64,000 nt of DNA, taken from Chitinophaga oryziterrae. Its GTDB lineage: Bacteria > Bacteroidota > Bacteroidia > Chitinophagales > Chitinophagaceae. The DNA is taken from the NCBI RefSeq assembly GCF_009758125.1, contig NZ_WRXO01000010.1:186001-250000 (forward strand), given 5' to 3'. Made by a program: the position numbers and the translations under genes. Positions within the stretch are counted from its first letter, which is position 1. Each line of letters begins with the position of its first letter. Below the pieces are notes generated by a model. That model saw only the letters and a list, made by a program, of their open reading frames with translations, did not search any database and was not told the origin of the DNA. Positions 34,671-42,817 of this stretch are shown here, piece after piece.

Positions 34671-34961
34671 ATGAAAAAATTCCTCACAGGAATGTTCGCA
34701 TTGTTAATAGGCGCTTCTCTGTCTATGGCGCAAACTCCTGCCGCTCCTGCAAAACCTGCAAAGAAAGAGAAAGCAAAAACAGAACAAACAGCGGCTACAC
34801 CTGCTCCTGCTACCGCCTCCGCTTCTAAAATGAAGAAAGATGGTACACCAGACAAACGTTTCAAAGAAAACAAAGCTGCCGCATCAGAAGGTCCAAAGAA
34901 AAAAGATGGTACTCCTGACAAACGCTACAAAGCAAACAAGGCTCCTGAGAAAAAAGCATAA
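34671..34961 (+). CDS. Small secreted basic protein with repeats
   Basis: A 96-residue protein from the ATG at 34671 (a TTG at 34665 is less likely). A signal peptide (about 1-22, ending in SMA) precedes an Ala/Pro/Lys-rich stretch and two copies of a KKDGTPDKRxK-type motif (at about residues 57 and 79). Similar short Lys-rich proteins are common in Chitinophagaceae. Function is unknown; it could bind acidic polymers in the periplasm. A large hairpin with a T run follows it at 34983-35067. Confidence 0.7.
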   Translation: MKKFLTGMFALLIGASLSMAQTPAAPAKPAKKEKAKTEQTAATPAPATASASKMKKDGTPDKRFKENKAAASEGPKKKDGTPDKRYKANKAPEKKA

Positions 34962-34982
34962 CCCCTAAGGGGAAATTTTTAA

Positions 34983-35067
34983 AGAGGCTGACAAGAAGAT
35001 CCGTCAGTGCTTCCAGACCAACACGTCAGAAGCCCTGCACTGGCTTCCTCGTCAGCCTCCACTTTTT
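34983..35067 (+). terminator. Long hairpin with T run after the small secreted protein
   Basis: GAGGCTGAC (34983-34991) pairs with GTCAGCCTC (35051-35059), with extra pairing inward, and ACTTTTTT follows. The 60-nt interior may fold further. It ends the upstream gene and may hold a small structured RNA. Confidence 0.6.
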
Positions 35068-35086
35068 TATTTCGTACCTTTAACGC

Positions 35087-35995
35087 ATGTTGGATTTCAG
35101 GCTAAAAGTTTTTTATACCGTTGCCAGGCGACTCAGCTTCACCAAGGCTGCTGAAGAATTATTCATCTCCCAGCCCGCTGTTACCAAACATATCCATGAA
35201 CTGGAACAACAGCTTGGAATGGCAATGTTTGAACGAATCGGTAACCGTATCAAAATAACCCGCGCCGGTCAGATACTCCTGAAACATGCCGATGATATCT
35301 TCACCAGCTACCGCAACCTGGAATACGAGATCAATCAGCTGAAACATGCCCAGGGCGGCCTCCTTCCCTTGGGCGCCAGTACAACCATAGCACAATACTT
35401 CATACCGCCCGTGCTCGCACAGTTTAACCTGCGTTACACAGATGTAACAGCGTCGTTAATGAGCGGTAATACAGAACAGATAGAACAGGCCCTCTTTGAT
35501 AAAACAATACAGCTGGGTCTCATCGAAGGACGTTCCAAAAATCCGGTACTGAAATACGTGGAATTTGCCAAAGATGAGATAGCCCTCATCGGCAATGTAA
35601 ACTATACTTATGGGGATAATATGCCCCTTACGGCTGCTACCTTAAAAACCATTCCTCTTCTCATGCGGGAACAAGGCTCAGGTACACTCGAAGTAATTAC
35701 GGATGAACTCAAACGCCTTAAGCTCAAACTGACGGATTTACAGATCGCCATGTACATGGGCAGTACTGAAAGCATAAAATCATATCTCCACCATGCCCCC
35801 TGTGCGGCATTCCTCTCTTTACAGGCAGTAAAACGGGAATTGGAAGCCGGGGAATTCAAGATCCTTCCTGTAAAGAACTTCCGCCTGGTACGTAAGTTTC
35901 ATTTCATTCATTTACAGGGCCAGCAGGATAAACTGGCACAGCTATTCATGCGCTTTGCCCGCCAGAACGCTGGCACCGTAACGCAAAACGCTTAA
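35087..35995 (+). CDS. LysR-family transcriptional regulator
   Basis: A 302-residue regulator with an N-terminal winged HTH (about 1-60, with FTKAAEELFISQPAVTKHIHELEQQLG) and a periplasmic-binding-like effector domain (about 90-295). The effector is not predictable. LysR regulators often control a divergent gene, but here the gene before it runs the same way, so the target is elsewhere or it is autoregulated. Its stop codon lies inside a hairpin with the converging lipoprotein gene. Confidence 0.92.
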   Translation: MLDFRLKVFYTVARRLSFTKAAEELFISQPAVTKHIHELEQQLGMAMFERIGNRIKITRAGQILLKHADDIFTSYRNLEYEINQLKHAQGGLLPLGASTTIAQYFIPPVLAQFNLRYTDVTASLMSGNTEQIEQALFDKTIQLGLIEGRSKNPVLKYVEFAKDEIALIGNVNYTYGDNMPLTAATLKTIPLLMREQGSGTLEVITDELKRLKLKLTDLQIAMYMGSTESIKSYLHHAPCAAFLSLQAVKRELEAGEFKILPVKNFRLVRKFHFIHLQGQQDKLAQLFMRFARQNAGTVTQNA

Positions 35996-36026
35996 TGCCC
36001 CATGCTGTTGCATGAAACATTAAGCG
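35989..36026. terminator. Hairpin between convergent genes
   Basis: CGCTTAATG (35989-35997) pairs with CATTAAGCG (36018-36026), with an inner CATGC/GCATG stem. It spans the stop of the LysR gene and lies 22 nt from the stop of the opposing gene. T runs are weak on both sides. Confidence 0.5.
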
Positions 36027-36047
36027 CTTTGAACAGATACTGATATA

Positions 36048-36542
36048 TTAACTGCGCTGCAGCGTATAAATAATAGCACCAGTCTTATCCTCATAATTCA
36101 CACTGGCCTTCCACTCCATGGTAGTATTGCTCAGAGAACTGATTTCAACTCTGTAACCATCAGTTACGTTCTTCGCTTTCAGACCGGTTCCCACTTTCTT
36201 GAACTGGAACATGTCTACACCATTCTGTTTATATAAAGACCATACAATTGGCTGTGTAGCAGTGCTACAACCATCGTCGGTAGAAGATAACGTATAAGAA
36301 CCATTCGCATTGGATGGTAATACCCACTGGCTGCCTTTAAAACAACCAAAAGCTGCCTGGTCAAAAACGGTCACTTTAGAATGTGCCGGAATACCTTCAA
36401 AACGGATATCGGTTACAATCCAGTTCCCCTTTACTGAGCCTTTGCTGATGCTTTGTGTAGTGCTGGCTGCGGACTGCGTCTTGCAGGATATGGTAAATAA
36501 TGCCGCTACCAGGCATAACGTAGCAAGTGTAAGATGTTTCAT
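36048..36542 (-). CDS. Lipocalin-like lipoprotein
   Basis: A 164-residue exported protein from the ATG at 36542 (the frame begins two codons earlier). MKHLTLATLCLVAALFTISC is a signal peptide with lipobox (Cys20). The mature part begins GSVKGNWIVTDIRFEG (GxW motif of lipocalins) and is rich in beta strands, ending in a YTLQRS strand. This resembles the lipocalin-like domains common in Bacteroidota. Ligand unknown. It is a single-gene unit. Confidence 0.75.
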   Translation of the reverse strand: MKHLTLATLCLVAALFTISCKTQSAASTTQSISKGSVKGNWIVTDIRFEGIPAHSKVTVFDQAAFGCFKGSQWVLPSNANGSYTLSSTDDGCSTATQPIVWSLYKQNGVDMFQFKKVGTGLKAKNVTDGYRVEISSLSNTTMEWKASVNYEDKTGAIIYTLQRS

Positions 36543-36625
36543 GTACAAAATAGTTTGATGTTTAAGTAACCGTTTACCGGCGCAAGATGTGAAAAGACAA
36601 GAAATGTACCAAAATAGACTTCTTG

Positions 36626-37096
36626 TTATTTAACAACTGGGTGGCTTTTAGGTTCTGAGGTAGGATATATTTGTAGCAGACGCTGCTCCAGTTGGGAATA
36701 TTTCCGGTAAAAATAAAAAGTACTGGCCATTAATGCCATGACAATTACACATAAAGCTATAAAAGCACAACGCCACCAGATACTGATGGTCATAGTCCTG
36801 TTCTGTGCCTGTATAATGTATGTATGACCCTGATTTTGTTTTTGTTTGGTGCCGGTTTTAGTGGAGACCTCCTCCCACTGAATACGTTCTGCGATCCTGT
36901 TCCACACCTGTGCGGGAGGTGCAATGCCCCCCTCTTCCCCTAATTTTTGCAGTTTGTATTCCATAGTCGCAATTTCCCCGTTCAACTGAGGATAAATATT
37001 GCGCATACGCTCAAACATCACTACCTCTTCGCGGGTAGCGAGACCAAGCAAATAGCTTTCAATAATGCCACTTTCTATGTAATCTTCCAGGTCCAA
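36626..37096 (-). CDS. Anti-sigma-like protein, second paralog
   Basis: A 156-residue protein with the N-terminal signature of Bacteroidota anti-sigma factors (ESGIIESYLLGLATREE, 8-24), a helical cytosolic part and a membrane helix (about 107-129), leaving a short periplasmic tail. The start codon is TTG: no ATG lies upstream in frame, and the next Met (27) would lose the conserved part. It is a paralog of the gene at 37306-37767, with a 29-nt identical block (37053-37081). It is the third gene after the sigma factor at 37768-38265. Confidence 0.75.
   Translation of the reverse strand: MDLEDYIESGIIESYLLGLATREEVVMFERMRNIYPQLNGEIATMEYKLQKLGEEGGIAPPAQVWNRIAERIQWEEVSTKTGTKQKQNQGHTYIIQAQNRTMTISIWWRCAFIALCVIVMALMASTFYFYRKYSQLEQRLLQIYPTSEPKSHPVVK
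37053..37081 (-). repeat. 29-nt identical block, copy A (paralogous anti-sigma gene)
   Basis: These 29 bases match 37724-37752 exactly. They encode the Y-I-E-S-G-I-I-E-S-Y part shared by the two anti-sigma-like genes. Even silent positions agree, although the two proteins differ strongly outside it. Confidence 0.85.
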
Positions 37097-37305
37097 AATA
37101 GTATTGTAAATATATTGATGGTTATAATTGAGTATTCAGGTCAACTCCTTCTCCGCAGTAATCAGCCTTTCAAATGTCAAATTAACTTAATTCATTTCCA
37201 AATAAAACTCAACATTATTATGCAAGGTTTTTTATCAGATTGATTATTAATAGATTATTGTTACAACAATTAATTACTACCAGCTGTTCCTCGTTTGTAT
37301 AGAAG

Positions 37306-37767
37306 TCATTTTGTGGGAATACGATATTCTGTCTGCGAAGAAGATTGCGCTGATTTTTCCTGCGACTGCTGATATTTGAGGTAATAATAGATAGCCGCAA
37401 ACAGGCACACTTTAGACACAATGAATACCATGATAAAGAAGAGCTTCCACCACTTATGTACCGTGATATAGTCCTGATTCCTGGACTGTATATTGATGAA
37501 AGTATAGTTCGACTTATCCTTTTCCTTAGTATCTTTTTCCTCGTCCCAGTTAATACGCTGAAAAATCCTGTCCTTCAGTTTTGAGGGGGGTTGTACTCCC
37601 TCTGTTAAAGCAACCATCTCCATTCTGCGCTCCACCATACGGATTTCCGTATTTAATTCCGGATATAACTTTCTCATATGCTGCAATTCCTCTATTTCGG
37701 ATGCAGTAGCAAGCCCCAGCGCGTAGCTTTCAATAATGCCACTTTCTATGTAGTGATCAAGTTCCAA
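37306..37767 (-). CDS. Anti-sigma-like protein, first paralog
   Basis: A 153-residue protein with the same N-terminal signature (ESGIIESYALGLATASE), helical cytosolic part and a membrane helix (about 107-128). The start is TTG at 37767, directly after the TAG of the sigma gene (no gap), which suggests translational coupling. Its paralog at 36626-37096 follows after 209 nt. The short extracytoplasmic tail suggests that release is not by a large sensor domain but by proteolysis or a partner. Confidence 0.8.
   Translation of the reverse strand: MELDHYIESGIIESYALGLATASEIEELQHMRKLYPELNTEIRMVERRMEMVALTEGVQPPSKLKDRIFQRINWDEEKDTKEKDKSNYTFINIQSRNQDYITVHKWWKLFFIMVFIVSKVCLFAAIYYYLKYQQSQEKSAQSSSQTEYRIPTK
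37724..37752 (-). repeat. 29-nt identical block, copy B (first anti-sigma gene)
   Basis: Identical in sequence to 37053-37081; see copy A. It lies 15 nt inside the gene from the TTG start, so it could also affect translation initiation. Confidence 0.85.
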
Positions 37768-38265
37768 CTAGTTATTTAAGAATTTTCTAAATGCGATCAT
37801 TGCTTCTCTCAACTGACTGGCAACTTCTTCGGGCTGAAGTCCTAACATGCGGGCTACGGCTTCTTTGGATAGTCCTTTATAGTAACATAACCGGAATACT
37901 GTCTGTATTCCTTCGGGTAAGCCCATTGTAAAGCGAAGCAATAAGCTACCGCTATTCATCATTGTTCCGTTGTCTCCCAACTCCCCGACAGCAACCTTTA
38001 AAGCCATCTGCCGGGCAACTCTCCTCATCCAGCCAAACAGGGTAATATCACCTGATTCTCTGTATGCGACAGCATCGTTGAAGATATATACGAAAACCTG
38101 GGTAAGCGCGTTTTCTGCTTTTTCATTATCTGCAATAACCTCGAGAATTATATTGTAAAGTGCAGGACCGTAATGATCATATATTAATTCCCTGGCCACG
38201 GGGTCTCCGGCCATCAAACGCTCTGTAAGTATATAATCGTCGATATGAACAGCTGATTGCTGCAA
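37768..38265 (-). CDS. ECF-like sigma factor (TTG start)
   Basis: A 165-residue sigma factor: region 2 with GDPVARELIYDHYGPALYNII and a C-terminal region 4 with LSKEAVARMLGLQPEEVASQL (HTH). The start appears to be TTG at 38265, which keeps the DDYILTERLMAGD lead-in that matches other ECF factors; the first ATG is at codon 18 and would remove it. It is followed directly by two paralogous anti-sigma-like genes. It heads the cassette and has no obvious canonical promoter in the 50 nt upstream. Confidence 0.82.
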   Translation of the reverse strand: MQQSAVHIDDYILTERLMAGDPVARELIYDHYGPALYNIILEVIADNEKAENALTQVFVYIFNDAVAYRESGDITLFGWMRRVARQMALKVAVGELGDNGTMMNSGSLLLRFTMGLPEGIQTVFRLCYYKGLSKEAVARMLGLQPEEVASQLREAMIAFRKFLNN

Positions 38266-38318
38266 ATTGTTATAGGTTTAACGCTAACTAAGATAATATT
38301 AAATCATGAATGCCATGC

Positions 38319-38780
38319 CTATTTGAATAATTCATTCACCTGCTGTTTCCTGTACTCAAAAATATCATCCAGCTGCTTTTTTACGAATAATCTGCGTGCA
38401 AATTGTCCTAATATGCCAAAGGGGATCTCATAATGAACGATATCGGTCATTTTTACCCCATCTGCTACAACTTCAAAATGATGCTGGTGATGCCATAGTT
38501 TATAAGGCCCTCTCCGCTGCTCATCAATAAAATACACTCCTTCCTTTACATGCGTAATCTCCGTCATCCAGCGTAATGGAATCCCCAGCACCGGCCGCAC
38601 CTTATAGGTAATGATCTGACCCGCATATACCGGCTTCCCTGTTTGGGGAGATGTAACATCAAAACGCATGTAGGACGGGGTGATACGCTGCAGGTTCTCT
38701 GCTCCTGAAAAGAAGCTCCATGCCTCGTCCAGACTGGTATTTATCACCTGCACATACTCTAAACGATAGATTTTTCCCAT
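38319..38780 (-). CDS. SRPBCC-fold protein
   Basis: A 153-residue soluble protein of the START/SRPBCC (Bet v1-like) superfamily. The start is MGKIYRLEYVQVINTSLDEAWSFF, then SGAENLQRITP, a typical pattern, with a hydrophobic cavity implied by the later strands. Relatives are often annotated as cell-division inhibitors or ligand-binding proteins; neither is shown here. It diverges from the nuclease gene at 38814. A -7-like box (TATATTTG, minus strand) lies at 38803-38810. Confidence 0.8.
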   Translation of the reverse strand: MGKIYRLEYVQVINTSLDEAWSFFSGAENLQRITPSYMRFDVTSPQTGKPVYAGQIITYKVRPVLGIPLRWMTEITHVKEGVYFIDEQRRGPYKLWHHQHHFEVVADGVKMTDIVHYEIPFGILGQFARRLFVKKQLDDIFEYRKQQVNELFK

Positions 38781-38813
38781 AACTTTATACGACTTGCATT
38801 TTCAAATATAGTC

Positions 38814-40247
38814 ATGTCTACAGACCAATACGAATATCATCCTCCGGAAGTATACAATTTACCGAAACAACCTTTTGTCCGTAAAGTCCTGACAATCATG
38901 CGCTATATTGCCTGTGAGCTGGACACGCCTCACAGCGGGGACGATCTGCTTTTCTCTATTTTACACTTTGATTTCTATAACATTCCTGCAGAAGAAATAG
39001 CCAAAGTAAGCCGGCGGGTAACGGAAAGAGCTTATAAGGATAAGACCTCGCTCCGGCAATACCTGAAGGAATGGCATAACTCCCACGGCCTTACCATGTT
39101 CACCCCCGTGGCAGAACAAACAATGATGGAATTCAGCCCTTTGCTGGAAAGCTGGATACGGGCGGCTCAGCAGGTTTCCCTGCAACAGCTGTTTACCATC
39201 ATTATTAACGAAGAACACATAAGCCGCTCACCTGAAATAAATGAACACTATTTACCGGGAAAAGAGCTTCTCAGCGCATTTATTGCTGAAGAAGTCCTGC
39301 GGGAGCCCGGTCTTACACTCATCAGCTTTATAAATAAAATAGATGAAATAGAGAGGGCGGATGATACATTACCGTCTCCCTCTCCTTCTCCGGAAATTCC
39401 GGCGATGGATCCGCTTTTCATAAACCAGCTGCTGTCAGGCTTTATGATGAACGTAACTGCGCTTAACAATTATCTGGACTGCCCCCTGGGCTTCTTCTAT
39501 AAAAACGTCATCCGTGCACCTTATGGCCGCTCCGAAAGCATGGAGTTCGGCTCTGCCGTACACCACGCGGTAGAAAAGCTGTTCCAGAAGATGCAGGACA
39601 ACAACAACACCTTTCCATCAACAGAAGAATTCATCGAAGATTTCTTACAATATATGAGCCGTAACCGGGAATCATTCACCAGAGAAGCTTTTGAACGCAG
39701 ACTGCAATACGGTAAGGAAATCCTTACCAACTATTACAACACTTACATCAACCAATGGAATAAAGTGGTAAGCGTAGAACGCAACATCCGTAACGTGCTG
39801 GTAAGCGGTGTTCCCCTGAAAGGAAAAATCGACAAACTGGAATTTGACGGCAACAAAGTAAACCTGGTAGATTACAAAACCGGTAGCTATGAGAAGGCCA
39901 CTATAAAGCACCACAAATTCGATCCCCCGGGTGAACACAACCCAAATGGAGGTGATTACTGGAGACAGGCTGTCTTCTACAAAATCCTGCTGGACAACTA
40001 CAAGCAAAAGAACTGGCAGGTAATCAGCACAGAATTCGACTTTATAGAACCTGACGCCCGGAACATCTACCGGAAAGAGAAAGTCATTATTACTCCCGCA
40101 GATGTAACCACCGTTACCCAGCAAATTATTTCCACCTGGAACAAAATCCAGGAAAAAGACTTCTATACCGGCTGTGGCAAGGCAAACTGCCGCTGGTGCA
40201 ACTTTGTAAAAGAGAACAATCTGTATATTAACCTGCACAATAAGTAA
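38814..40247 (+). CDS. Motor-less PD-(D/E)XK nuclease related to helicase-nuclease fusions
   Basis: A 477-residue protein. The C-terminal nuclease (about 200-470) has AddB/RecB-like marks: an Fe-S staple (Cys223; then Cys454, Cys459 and Cys462), His250, Asp340 (GKIDKLE), the DxK pair (Asp353-Tyr-Lys355) and Gln385-Tyr389 (QAVFY). The N-terminal 180 residues (TIMRYIACELDTPHSGDDLLFSILH to LTLISFINKIDEIE) read like the 2B region of UvrD-type helicases fused to such nucleases in Bacteroidota. The Walker motifs and motifs V and VI are absent, and a Pro/Ser linker (187-196) fills the gap. I infer a nuclease derived by loss of the motor. A DNA repair or defence role is possible. Confidence 0.8.
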   Translation: MSTDQYEYHPPEVYNLPKQPFVRKVLTIMRYIACELDTPHSGDDLLFSILHFDFYNIPAEEIAKVSRRVTERAYKDKTSLRQYLKEWHNSHGLTMFTPVAEQTMMEFSPLLESWIRAAQQVSLQQLFTIIINEEHISRSPEINEHYLPGKELLSAFIAEEVLREPGLTLISFINKIDEIERADDTLPSPSPSPEIPAMDPLFINQLLSGFMMNVTALNNYLDCPLGFFYKNVIRAPYGRSESMEFGSAVHHAVEKLFQKMQDNNNTFPSTEEFIEDFLQYMSRNRESFTREAFERRLQYGKEILTNYYNTYINQWNKVVSVERNIRNVLVSGVPLKGKIDKLEFDGNKVNLVDYKTGSYEKATIKHHKFDPPGEHNPNGGDYWRQAVFYKILLDNYKQKNWQVISTEFDFIEPDARNIYRKEKVIITPADVTTVTQQIISTWNKIQEKDFYTGCGKANCRWCNFVKENNLYINLHNK

Positions 40248-40370
40248 AACAGGACAAAGAAAGATGCTGCAATTGACATAGCCATCTCTTATAAGAAGCA
40301 AGGCTATGATCCGGATTTGGATTTTACTGTTTGGAATTTGATCTTTGGTCCCGGTTTTCGGAATAATAAA

Positions 40371-41846
40371 ATGAAAATGAAGCAGAACTTTCGTGCCGGG
40401 ATATCCTGGTTGTTAATAATAGGTGCCTGTATCCTCTTATTTCCCCGCTGTGCCAACATAGTACCTCCCAGCGGTGGCCCAAAGGACACAACACCACCAA
40501 AGCTGGTAAATGCCAGCCCATTGGATTCAACCCTGCATTTCAAAAGTAAAAAGGTAGTCCTTACTTTTAATGAATATGTAGAGTTAGACAACATCTTTGA
40601 TAAACTGATCGTATCTCCTACGCTCAAACGTACCCCCACCATAACAGCAAAACTGCATACCGTGACAATGGTAATCAAGGACACACTGGCTCCCAACACT
40701 ACTTACACCTTTAACTTCTCCGATGCCATCAAGGATATCAACGAGCGTAATCCCATTCAGGAATACTCATACGTAGTTTCCACAGGAGACTACCTCGATT
40801 CCTTACAGGTAAAAGGTTATATTATAAATGCCGAGACCGGCAAACCAGACAGTAACGTATCCGTAATGATATACCGCCACAATGAAGACTCCGTAGTCTC
40901 CAAAGAAAAGCCGGTATACTACGCACGTTCCAAAGGAAACGGTAGCTTCTGGTTCAAAAATATGGCTCCCGGCGATTACAAACTCTTCGCACTCAAAGAA
41001 GAAGATAAAGACCTTCAATACAATCAGCCAGGAGAACTCATCGCGTCCGTAGACAGTCTCATACATCTGCGGGAACAAAATATCAAAGACGTTACCATGT
41101 TGCTCTACCTGGAAAAAGACAGTACCATAAACGCGCCGGGAGAAATGGGCAATGAACCCCCGCCAGAAGTAGAGCATAAAGAGAAAGACAAGGATAAAGA
41201 GAAAAAGAAGAAACGGCATATCACGGTCGCACCTACCCTCTCTGATAATCATCAGGACCTGGGCCTGCCTCTGCTCCTCACATTCAGCGGACCGGTAAAA
41301 ACAATGGATAGTACAACGTTCCTCTTAACACAGGATACTATTAATACGCCAGTAAGGTTCTCGGTCTCCTTCGACTCCACCCGTACCAAACTCTCTGTTC
41401 AGTACGCCTGGAAAGAAGGTACACCATACAGGCTCGTCCTTCCTAAAGAATCTATCACAGATACGACAGGACTGTCGCTGGCAAAAGCAGATACCATCAA
41501 ATTCGTTTCAAAGAAAGAATCTGACTACGGCAGAGCTATGGTAACCCTGCACCTTAGCGACAGCGCCAAGGCACAGATAAATGATTCTGTGCACTTTGTG
41601 GTACAGCTGATCAAAGACAAAGAGGTCAAATATTCAGGCACCCTCGTCAATGGTACCTGGGTAAAAAAACTGATCCAACCGTCTGAATATGAGGTAAGGA
41701 TCCTGCTGGACAGCAACAATAACGGGAAATGGGACCGCGGTGTATACTACGGCACACCTAAAAAACAACCTGAAAGAGTAGTCAATTTCCCTAAAAAAGA
41801 AAACATAAAAGCCAACTGGGGAGTACCCATCCGCCTCACGCTTTAA
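40371..41846 (+). CDS. Exported Ig-like-domain lipoprotein
   Basis: A 491-residue protein from the ATG at 40371 (the frame begins 18 codons earlier without a signal). The N-terminus has a hydrophobic segment and a possible lipobox (LFPRC). The next part, with PSGGPKDTTPPKLVNASP, is the start of SbsA-like (Big_5) Ig domains seen in Bacteroidota; a carboxypeptidase-regulatory-like module follows (about 140-220, with VKGYIINAETGKPDSNV). A Lys-rich charged stretch lies near 265-280, and a second Ig-like part follows. It is probably an outer-surface or periplasmic lipoprotein of unknown role. Confidence 0.8.
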   Translation: MKMKQNFRAGISWLLIIGACILLFPRCANIVPPSGGPKDTTPPKLVNASPLDSTLHFKSKKVVLTFNEYVELDNIFDKLIVSPTLKRTPTITAKLHTVTMVIKDTLAPNTTYTFNFSDAIKDINERNPIQEYSYVVSTGDYLDSLQVKGYIINAETGKPDSNVSVMIYRHNEDSVVSKEKPVYYARSKGNGSFWFKNMAPGDYKLFALKEEDKDLQYNQPGELIASVDSLIHLREQNIKDVTMLLYLEKDSTINAPGEMGNEPPPEVEHKEKDKDKEKKKKRHITVAPTLSDNHQDLGLPLLLTFSGPVKTMDSTTFLLTQDTINTPVRFSVSFDSTRTKLSVQYAWKEGTPYRLVLPKESITDTTGLSLAKADTIKFVSKKESDYGRAMVTLHLSDSAKAQINDSVHFVVQLIKDKEVKYSGTLVNGTWVKKLIQPSEYEVRILLDSNNNGKWDRGVYYGTPKKQPERVVNFPKKENIKANWGVPIRLTL

Positions 41847-41871
41847 CAGCGGATTTTTATAACTTTGCGAT

Positions 41872-42489
41872 ATGATCTTTTCTTCAGCCCTGATAGAAAA
41901 TGCGGTAAATGAATTTGCCCGGTTGCCGGGCATCGGCAAGAAAACAGCATTAAGACTGGTATTACATCTCCTGAAACAGGACCCTACCCAGGTACAATTA
42001 TTTGGAGAAGTGGTAACACGCATGCGGCAACAGATCAAATTCTGTAAGAACTGCCACAATGTGTCTGACGAAGAAATTTGCAGCATCTGCGCCAGTCCTT
42101 CCCGTAACAAGGCCATTGTATGTGTGGTAGAGACCATACGGGATGTAATGGCCATAGAAAGCACGCAGCAATTTAATGGCGTATATCATGTATTGGGTGG
42201 TATTATCTCTCCGATCGATGGTATCGGACCCGAACAACTGAATATCTATTCCCTGGTAGACAGGGTACAGCAGCAGGGTGTAGAGGAAGTAATTATGGCA
42301 TTAAGCCCTACGATAGAAGGGGATACAACCATTTATTATCTCTCTAAAAGGCTGAAGGAATCTCCTGTAAAAATCACTACAATAGCCCGTGGTATTGCCT
42401 TTGGCGGTGAACTGGAATATGCGGATGAAATGACCCTGGCCAGGTCTATCTCCAACAGGCTTCCACTGGAAAGTTATGTACAAAAATAA
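41872..42489 (+). CDS. recR: Recombination mediator RecR
   Basis: A 205-residue protein with a helix-hairpin-helix (FARLPGIGKKTALRLVLHL), a zinc finger (Cys57, CKNCHNVSDEEICSIC) and a Toprim domain (about 80-170). RecR works with RecO (and RecF) to load RecA on SSB-coated single-stranded DNA. The length is normal (about 200). A promoter-like box (TAACTTTG, 41860-41867) is immediately upstream, which would leave a very short leader. It ends in a hairpin. Confidence 0.96.
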   Translation: MIFSSALIENAVNEFARLPGIGKKTALRLVLHLLKQDPTQVQLFGEVVTRMRQQIKFCKNCHNVSDEEICSICASPSRNKAIVCVVETIRDVMAIESTQQFNGVYHVLGGIISPIDGIGPEQLNIYSLVDRVQQQGVEEVIMALSPTIEGDTTIYYLSKRLKESPVKITTIARGIAFGGELEYADEMTLARSISNRLPLESYVQK

Positions 42490-42527
42490 GCTGAATGCTT
42501 AATACGGGGGCGTATTACTCATTCAGC
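42490..42527 (+). terminator. Hairpin downstream of recR
   Basis: Two nested stems: GCTGAATG/CATTCAGC outside and AATACG/CGTATT inside, with a GGGG loop. It immediately follows the stop codon. No T run, so it may be a structured 3' end. Confidence 0.6.
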
Positions 42528-42613
42528 TCAAAGAAGAATACGGATGTTAAATAACACCCGTGTGTGTTTAACCTGTAATTCCACGTTATGAAAAAGGTAA
42601 AAACGGTTGGTTT

Positions 42614-42817
42614 TTAATTTATGTCTCTTAATGGTGTTAGCTCATCCTGTTCCCCCTCTTTCTCCTGTAACTCTCTCCAACGCTGCATCTCAGTATGGTT
42701 CAAAAAACAGATCTTAAAGATTGCGGGCTCTTCACTTACAGTCTCCTCCGGTACCGGGAACAACCCAAATTGCGCCAAGTGTTTCTGTAAGCTGTGTACA
42801 TGCTTAGAAATACTCAT
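42614..42817 (-). CDS. Small protein supported by a promoter
   Basis: A 67-residue protein from the ATG at 42817 (the frame begins 10 codons earlier). It has no signal or membrane helix and is rich in charged residues (EETVSEEPAIF, EMQRWRELQEKEGEQDE). I do not recognise it. A minus-strand promoter (42934-42964) lies about 115 nt upstream and points to it, which sets it apart from the overlapping plus-strand frame of similar length. It lies alone between recR and metH. Confidence 0.6.
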   Translation of the reverse strand: MSISKHVHSLQKHLAQFGLFPVPEETVSEEPAIFKICFLNHTEMQRWRELQEKEGEQDELTPLRDIN

